Of a DNA stretch of 64,000 bases, positions 56,888 through 64,000 are shown one piece after another. The stretch comes from Oehlia diaphana. Lineage: Eukaryota > Glomeromycota > Glomeromycetes > Glomerales > Glomeraceae. Positions within the stretch are counted from its first letter, which is position 1. Every line of letters starts with the position of its first letter. The position numbers were made by a program, and so were the translations under genes. The stretch lies in contig QZLH01000152.1 in NCBI GenBank assembly GCA_003833135.1, forward strand, positions 54,870 to 118,869, in the 5' to 3' direction. Below the pieces are notes generated by a model that saw nothing but the letters and a program-made list of their open reading frames with translations, searched no databases and was not told where the DNA came from.

Positions 56888-57955
56888 TCAATCAGTGCAT
56901 TCGCTTTTAATTTCAAAATCTTCATCTTGATTATTATCCGCCTCTGTTTCGCTAGAATTATTTGATGTTAAAGCTAAAATTGAAAAAAAAGTAACTTTAA
57001 TTATTAAATATGTTATTCAAAAAAAAAAGGAATATTTATTATAATTACCAAGGTATAATCTTTTGTTGCTTTTTGACATATTTTCTCTAAAATTCTTTAA
57101 AGATTTTTCCTAAAAAAACATAAACATAAAAATACGAATTAATGAAATATTTAAAACATATTTTAAAATTAGTAAATAATTATATATATAATTTACCTGA
57201 CTGGTAGCAGCTTTTAATTTACTTGTAGAACCGTTTAATATAATCCAATTATATTCATTAACGGATGGAAAAGAACGAGTAATTAAAGCATTAATAGCTT
57301 CAGCAGTATTTTCATTAAATAATACATTTTCAATAATGAGACCATTATCCCTCATTTCAATCCAAGCCGAGGTATTTTCTCTTGGAGCTGAATTATTTTC
57401 CCAACTTTCTTGTGTAAACAATAATAAGTGATTAAGACCAAGTGATACGTTAGCAGGACGACCTCTAGAAGCAATAGTATTAGGTGAATTTTGATTACGA
57501 AATCTTTGATTTCTTTTTCTCTTTTTAATAATAGGCATTGACCTATTTTTAATGGCTTCATCTCTGAATCTAGAATCTCCAGCAGAAGTATTAATATTTG
57601 ATGACGATGATAACAAGGATGATGACAAATTATTTTCTATATTAGTCAAGCTAGAAGATAAAGGAGAGCTATCTGGAGAAGTATACTTGTGAAATGCAGT
57701 AAAATGATCACAATATTTGCACTTTAATTCGTTATTAGGATTAGCGACAAAAGCTTGACATCCACAAGAAACCCCATCTTTTTGACAAGTTCCCAATAAT
57801 GGCGTTGAAGTATTTTGAGGTGGAGGCGAAAAACCGGTATGAAACGCATTATAATGATTACAATAAAAACATTTCTCTGGATTATTCTCATCCTCCTTAT
57901 AAGTTTGACAACCACAATATTTATTATGAAAATTACAAACACCAAGCGAACACAT
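56888..57955 (-). CDS. Unknown protein with two Cys/His clusters, three exons, 301 aa
   Basis: Exons 57197-57955, 57049-57109 and 56888-56973 join in phase with GTAAAT and GTAATT donors and TTTAG acceptors. The ATG at 57955 gives MCSLGVCNFHNKYCGCQTYK. Two N-terminal modules share the pattern CGCQ-x[YF]...C-x-YC-[ND]H-[YF]-x-AFH (about residues 3-40 and 58-95), consistent with small zinc-binding folds. A Ser/Asn-rich linker follows, then a basic patch (IIKKRKRNQRFR, possible nuclear signal) and a more conserved-looking block with GRPANVSLGLNHLLLFTQ and WIEMRDNGLIIENVLF. The C-terminus is acidic and polar (NNQDEDFEIKSECTD). I do not recognise the family; nucleic-acid or protein binding is a guess from the Cys/His pattern and basic patch. 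Confidence 0.75.
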
Positions 57956-60900
57956 CTTTCTTTTAAACAAAAAAAAGAGAGAGAGAGAAAAATTTCTTTA
58001 ATATAATCGTTTGTTAGTACGAATAGACAGACATACGTATAATAGATTTAAGCTTATCATACAAAGACGCACATAAAAAAATAAGTCAGTCAACGATTTA
58101 AAATTTTATACCCTCTATAAAAATATTTATAGGTACTGTATATTTATACTTGCTTTAGTCAATCATTAAGGGGAAATGATAATAAAAGAAAAAAAAAGTT
58201 GTGTAATTATTGAAAGTATTTTAAAAATGAGTATGTTATTGTAATACATCATACATACATTAACTAATTTGGGTTAAATAAAAAAAGAAAAGGCTGCGGA
58301 AAGAATGGATCAACATAACAATTTTTTTTCATCGAATAATATCAGAAATAATTGGAATACAATACACTATAATATATAATATATATATTGATATATATAG
58401 ATTAATATATATTGTGTATACATATTACATGTTTGCTGCGCCAACCTTACAAAAGGGACAAAAGCAAAAATTTGTCATTTTGAGTAAAGTTCAATGTGAT
58501 CGATATATATTATTACAATACCTAAATAATAAATTAATTTTTACAATTGTGGTTAATTAATAATTATTATTTTAATACATAATTATGTTATGCAGTTGGC
58601 TAAGCTTTGAATGAATTACCTCTTTTCAAAATTACTGGATCAAATAGAAATACGCAGCATTCGAAAAATAGAAATCGAATATTCTTTATTTCTATACATT
58701 TTTTTTTTTTTTTTCATATGTAAAAAAAACGATTTCGATTGTATTTGGTTGTACAGTATATGACAATTTTAAATTTAAATTATTTTTCTAAAAAAAAAAA
58801 ATTGAGAACTATATTTAAAACATAACTTGATTTATAACAAAATTACCAAATATTTGTTCCGGATCCAAATACCTTTGGAAGTAATAATATCTTATTTAAA
58901 TAAATAAATAAACTAATATATAATATTCAATATATATTATTACATAATATTTGTACATGCTTTATATAACGTAATCATTGATGAAAATGAACTTGTGATA
59001 CTGTAACTCAAGGCTGACGTTCCCACAAATTGTTAGAGGTACTTTGTTTATCGTTTTTTTGTCAGCATACTCTTTTTCCTAAAGATTATTTATAGAATAA
59101 CAGAACTTTTTAATGAATTAACTATCTATGATTCCTCGTAACAAAATTTAAAAAGTTATTTGTTCTATTTATTTAAACTTGGTCAACATTTATTTCATCG
59201 TCATTCTTAATCTCATTCCTATATTAAAAGAATGTATCAATTAAAGTTGGATCGCTCTGGTCCGTTACCGGTCACAAAGACTGGTCTTGATTCGTTTATA
59301 TCGCTGGTCAAAACAATTTATAAATGTAATAATAAATATGAAATTTATAAATAAATCTTGTTAATAATAAATATTTTTATTATTCTTTTAAACTATACAT
59401 AAAATTGATGAATTATATCCGAGGACCAGAACTGATTTAACCCTATTGTCAATTATGATGTTTAATATAAATAAATGTAATGTCAAATTTCAAGATCTTT
59501 AATCTCTTTATATTGTTGGTTCATCATATTTTACGGATGTACATTTATATGTAAAAAAAAGTTAATCATAATTCCACTTTCTTCATTTATTCTTGGAATT
59601 TATAATAAAAATTATATGTGATTTATATTGTGCAGCAATCAAAAAATTTTTTCTCATCTAAATAATAAATACTGTATTAAATTGAGTATATTATCCATCT
59701 ACAAATACTCGTTTATATGGATTTATTCCTTAACTTCTACCCAACTGAACTAAATTCAGATTTTGGAATTGAATTCAAAGCTTTAAAAATTAATATACAG
59801 TATCAAAAAAAAGAATATAAGTAAAATTTCATTTCATTTACCTGATTATTATTTCAAGAAAGATTCTTTTTCACATTGTTTATAAAAATAATATCCACTC
59901 CAATCTTCCCATTTACCATCCCAAATAATTTAATAAATTTAAAGTTATTTTGCAAATTTTTCTACAGAAAGCATAAAATCATAGCAACTTTAAAAAAATT
60001 TTTTTTTGGAAGTATGAGATGTTAATATACAGTAGATACTTTTATTTATAAGCTTTTGTTTTCTATTTCAATTTCATAACTTTACCCTTCCCTACAAAAA
60101 AAAAAAATTCTGGAAAAAACTCCTCATTTTTCTAGTTTTATTCCGAAGAAGCTCATACATGATCATTTTTCTGAAAAATTTTTTATAGCTTTTTTTTTAA
60201 TTATGTAGTTTTATTCTTGAGTTTAGCATTTTATCAATTTTGTATAAGTTTTCAGGCCAGGAAATAATTTATTAATAATTGTCAGATACCATATATTCAT
60301 AGGTACTTACATAATTTACATCTTTATTCAGTTTATATGTGAAAACATATGCACATCTAACATTGTTCTTACCAAGAAAAATTTCTTACATATGATTAAC
60401 GTGGACGAACAATGGTATTAAAAAAATATACAGCGTGTGAGTAATTTCGTTTAATTTTATATAGTCAAAAAATAATACCTTTTTTTTGTTTAAGTGTAGC
60501 ACTTTTAATACTCATGTTGGATAATGATTACTTAACCGCATATTAACAAATAGTATTCACCCATTTTACTGACACCTGCTTCACCAACATAAAATTTATA
60601 AACATCATCGATTTCTACAAAATATTAAAATTTAAAAATATTAAAGATATTGAAGTTTCGAAGCAAAATTTACTGATCCCAAAAGTCTAATACAGGGATC
60701 GAGTACAGGTACCTGCAATAAAAAATAAAAAAATTAAAAAAAATGATTTAAAAAGAAGGTCTCAGAGCGAAAGCTTCAAAACTTACCAAATCCAAGTTTA
60801 AACCTGGTTCCTGGAAAAAGGCCACCGATATTTACAAAAAAAAAGAAAATGAAAAAAATGATCATTTCGTTAAAAGACTAAATTCAAAGAAAACTTTCCA

Positions 60901-61174
60901 GCACCAAATTTTTCACACATACAAATATCCCAAAAAATTGGCTGCTTAAAAAAGAAACTGCTAATAAATAAAGTTCGTTAAAATTAAAGTTTGTTAAAAT
61001 AAAAAAATTTTTTACTTCAAGCTAAATGGTGAACTTCCAAAAATAACTTATCTTCCCCTTGAATCTGAAAATAAGCTTACCTGCATCCAAAACCTTCCTA
61101 GCGCGTGCTACTCCCAAAAAAAAAATATATATATATAGGTCAGGTGATGAAAAATTATTTAATAATGAGCTTTT
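57956..61174. other. Large intergenic region, no supported gene
   Basis: AT-rich, with TA-rich dinucleotide patches (58370-58430, 58910-58960), a GAGAGAGA patch just upstream of the gene ATG (57975-57990) and words shared with the dispersed repeat near 59690. Around 60640-61090 donor-like minus-strand motifs (GGTACCTG, GGTAAGC) and fragments such as ARARKVLDAG suggest a very decayed gene or repeat, but no model holds. Confidence 0.4.
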
Positions 61175-61272
61175 CAGGGCCGGAATTATGATAATGTCAG
61201 TCGTTATTATAATAGGAAATAAAATTCTGGCTGGCATTATCAAAAATTATCTAAAAAAGGAAAGATTTTCAT
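61175..61272 (+). repeat. Dispersed repeat, copy 2
   Basis: Same sequence family and orientation as 38408-38506 (CAGGGCCGGAATTATGATAA, AAAATTATCTAAAAAAGGAAA). Flanking words GGGTCCTCTTCTGG and GAGGACCCTAAGCAATATAT (61318-61372) form a further inverted pair. Confidence 0.6.
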
Positions 61273-62639
61273 GATTTTTTTAGTTCAAAATACGCCACAC
61301 CCTTATATATATATTTCTGGGTCCTCTTCTGGTCCCATTTCTTGTTTCAGAGAGGACCCTAAGCAATATATGTATAATACATGCTGTTTTAGCCACAGTC
61401 AGAGATTGGATTTGAGCAAACTACTTAATTCTGGTCAATAATTACAATTTGGCTAGAGTTAAAAAGTACTGATTGCAAAATTTTAACTTAAATATTAAAA
61501 GTTTTTTTTTTTTAAACAAAAATTTCAAAATTTGTTATGGTTAAAATCAATATTTGTTAACATATTTCAAAATTATCTGAAAAACAGTACTTTTGATGAC
61601 TTTAGACAAATCTCTTCTTCTTGTAAATTTAGAGTGCATTGTTTAATGTCTTATAAAATTCAAAAAAATCAGACTGTAAAAATCACTACTTTTAATATTT
61701 TGACATTCTCCTTTTAAATTAGTATTTATAAGCATCTTAAACATCTTAATAAATAATAGTGAATTAAAATTTTTATATAAGTCAAAATATCACCTTTATA
61801 ATATATAAAATATTGAGATTTTAATCAAACTAGAATATTTCAATTAATAGCAAATTTATAGAATGAATACAAGTTTGATAGATTGATTGTAATTTAGTAT
61901 ATTATTTAATAAAGCCCAACTGATTTTTTTCAATTTATATTTTGAGAGAATTTGTTGATTTAATTCCATTTTTTTTATTGAAATAATTCAATTTTTTTTA
62001 TCAAATATGTAAATTGATTTTTTTATTGAACATTTTTTTTATCAGTAGATGACTTTCGGTTGGTGTAATTATCTTATGTTAAACTCATAATATTTAAAAT
62101 AAAAGTTAATTAATATTTTAAATTAGTATTTATAAGTATTTTTTTATATTTACTTAGTATTATTAATAAATATTTAATAAGTACTTTGACAAATATCATG
62201 ATAAATATAAATTAAATACAATCAGCTCTTGAAATGAATATAAAACATTTTACATTATTTATTTTTAATTTTATACATTGAGAATGGTTTTATATACTTA
62301 CATTTTGATCACTTATATTTAATAATTGGAAAAGATATATTTATTAATTACAAACCAAGAAATTTGTAAAATATTTACTACTTTAGGCCTTTTGCCTTAA
62401 TTTTTAAATAATTCTAAAAGAGACTATATATTTAATTTGTGGATATTTAATTTACAAACTAAGAATCTTGTAAATATTTTACTACTTTGCCTTAGTGGTT
62501 AAATAAATCTAAAAAGAATAAAATAAAGAACAATTTCTGTTGAATGCATGATACCAAATATTACTTAAAAAGACTATAAATCTTTTTTTAAAGACACAAA
62601 CAAGTTAATTTTCATCATATTAATATCTAAAAAATTAAA
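61273..62639. other. Intergenic, no supported gene
   Basis: AT-rich, with recurring words such as AAATTAGTATTTATAAG. No coding potential seen. Confidence 0.45.
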
Positions 62640-63010
62640 TAAATAAAATTAATTTCACATAAATAATTTGCAAGATTAATTTTTATATATATTATAGTAC
62701 ATACCTAATAGCCTCAATCTTTAATTACACAATCATTCAAATCTTCATTTACTACTAATATTTCATTTCATTTTTCCACTAGCTTGTGTATCTTCACTTC
62801 CAAGAATTTCATTCAATTTTTTACTAGTATTTTCATCTGTTTCATTATTTAAATAATTAAATAAATAAATCAATATCACATAATAATTTGCAATATTAAT
62901 TTTCTATATATTATAGTACATACCTAATAACCTTGAATCTCTAATTACACAATCATATGCTTGTGAATCTTTACTTTCAAGGATTTCATTCAATTTTTTA
63001 CTAGTAAAAT
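62640..63010 (-). repeat. Tandem duplication of kinase 3' exon and intron
   Basis: TATATTATAGTACATACCTA and AATTACACAATCAT, then TTCATTCAATTTTTTACTAG, occur in the same order at about 62690-62827 and at 62912-63008, with ATAATTTGCA-ATTAATTTT before each. The copies are roughly 220 bp apart and differ by small indels. Confidence 0.7.
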
Positions 63011-63905
63011 CAAGTAAGCGACTTGTATAACATGCTTTTGGATGAAATTTAGTAGCAAGATTGTTATGATCAATTGGTGCATTTATAAATTCCATAATGT
63101 TGCTTTCTATTTCTTCACTGACTTCATTATTATAAGGACGGAAAATCCAATCCTTAATAATACCATTCACTTCTGATGTAGATGGTTTTTTTAATGGACC
63201 TTCATTCCAACATTTTTTAATTAAAGTTACGTAACATTGTGGAGTATCTTCAATAATTTCAGGACGTTCACCTCTACAAATACTTAAACTAAGTTGAATA
63301 TCATGTGCTACTGTATATCATTAAATGGTGGTATCCCAGACGTAAGTTCCCACATGATCATAAACATCACTAGCTGGTGTAAAAGATTTGCCTCTTAAAA
63401 CTTCAGGAGCCATAAATGGTATAACACCATAAATATCATACTTTTTCAAAGACGATTTTACAGGTTGACATAATCCTAAATCACTAATATAAATTATATC
63501 ATTTTTATGATTTAAAATATTACCATCATGAAAATCACAATGAACAAGATTTTCTCCATGTATCTTACTAAGTCCAGAAATAATTTCGTACAACATAAAT
63601 ATTTTTTGATTCCAATTATTTTCAACTATTCTTGTTAAATTTTCTCTTAAATTACCTTTATTTGCATACTCCATTACTACCATATATTTTAATGTATTTG
63701 GATCTTCTGTAAATCCATAAAAATTTATAATACCATTTGAACTTAAACAACTTCTATGATATTTCCACTATAAAAAATAATAATAATTTATTAAGATAAA
63801 TAAATTTAATTTGATTAAAAACAGAAAATAATATACTATCATACTTCTTTTAAAAATTCATTTAAATTTTCATTTAAATTTTTGTGACACTTAAGAACTA
63901 CTAGG
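62640..63905 (-). pseudogene. Protein kinase gene, broken, 3' exon duplicated
   Basis: On the minus strand: VVLKCHKNLNENLNEFLKE (63846-63903, containing the likely ATP lysine) with a GTATGA donor; WKYHRSCLSSNGIINFYGF after ATAG; then the catalytic part with MVVMEYANKGNL, LVHCDFHDGNIL, ISDLGLCQP (DLG in place of DFG), IPFMAPEVLRGK. Near 63350 SDVY is followed directly by DHVGTYVWD; the expected frame (IMWELTSGIPPFND) is reached by an apparent 11-bp loss, and about 5 extra bases near 63313 shift it again before AHDIQLSLSICRGERPEI and KCWNEGPLKKPS. The C-terminal region (62904-63170) is open and ends at a GTATGT donor. The first lobe upstream of the VVLK exon is replaced by repeat sequence with GGACCCCGAAATATACA. 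The 3' exon is present twice in tandem. Confidence 0.75.
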
Positions 63906-64000
63906 ACCCCGAAATATACATAAAAGGGTCAGGTCAGAGTTTGCGTATAATGAGTCAAAAAAATCATGTAGATCATTCCTTTTATGGATAATCCCAGCCA
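63906..64000. repeat. Repeat fragment at window end
   Basis: GGACCCCGAAATATACATAA and AAGGGTCAGGTCAG match words of the 61.1-61.3 kb and 38.0-kb repeats. It replaces the N-terminal exon of the adjacent kinase. Confidence 0.45.

Overview
The window looks like nuclear DNA of an arbuscular mycorrhizal fungus (Glomeromycotina, most like Rhizophagus). This is inferred from its character: very AT-rich DNA full of poly(A)/poly(T) tracts, short fungal introns (GTATGT/GTAAGT donors), and gene families known to be expanded in that lineage. These are F-box/LRR-like proteins, kinase-Sel1 fusions, Crinkler (CRN)-like proteins and small secreted proteins. No rRNA operon, tRNA, CRISPR or prokaryotic operon was seen.

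Layout. 0.2-1.3 kb: broken minus-strand gene, probably from a mobile element. 3.3-4.9 kb: two opposed, broken copies of a secreted-protein gene with a 160-bp foldback between them. 6.2-7.7 kb: F-box gene on the minus strand. 12.7-14.1 kb: F-box gene on the plus strand. 14.3-15.9 kb: three-exon FAD monooxygenase. 17.7-18.1 kb: non-autonomous hAT-like element with an 8-bp target duplication. 19.7-22.2 kb (minus) and 25.1-28.9 kb (plus): two divergent kinase-Sel1 genes; the second has an in-frame TGA in the kinase domain. 29.2-30.7 kb: broken CRN-like gene. 34.0-34.35 kb: Cys-rich, probably GPI-anchored secreted protein. 35.8-53.9 kb: plus-strand cluster of five F-box paralogues (three intact, two decayed), interrupted by foldback elements and a retroelement-like ORF. 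54.5-54.85 kb: second CRN N-terminal relic. 55.1-55.9 kb: three-exon small secreted protein. 56.9-58.0 kb: three-exon gene with two Cys/His clusters. 62.6-63.9 kb: broken kinase with a duplicated 3' exon.

This is a repeat-rich accessory region rather than a pathway cluster. F-box proteins (ubiquitin-ligase adaptors), kinase-Sel1 proteins (signalling scaffolds), CRN-like and secreted proteins all belong to families linked to fast turnover and interaction functions. About half the gene copies are broken, so duplication and decay are visible side by side. At least seven separate foldback or terminal-inverted-repeat elements, several made of an iterated short phrase, sit between the genes, and one lies where an F-box copy has lost its 5' half. 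Exon boundaries were derived by hand from splice motifs and reading phase and are not backed by transcripts.
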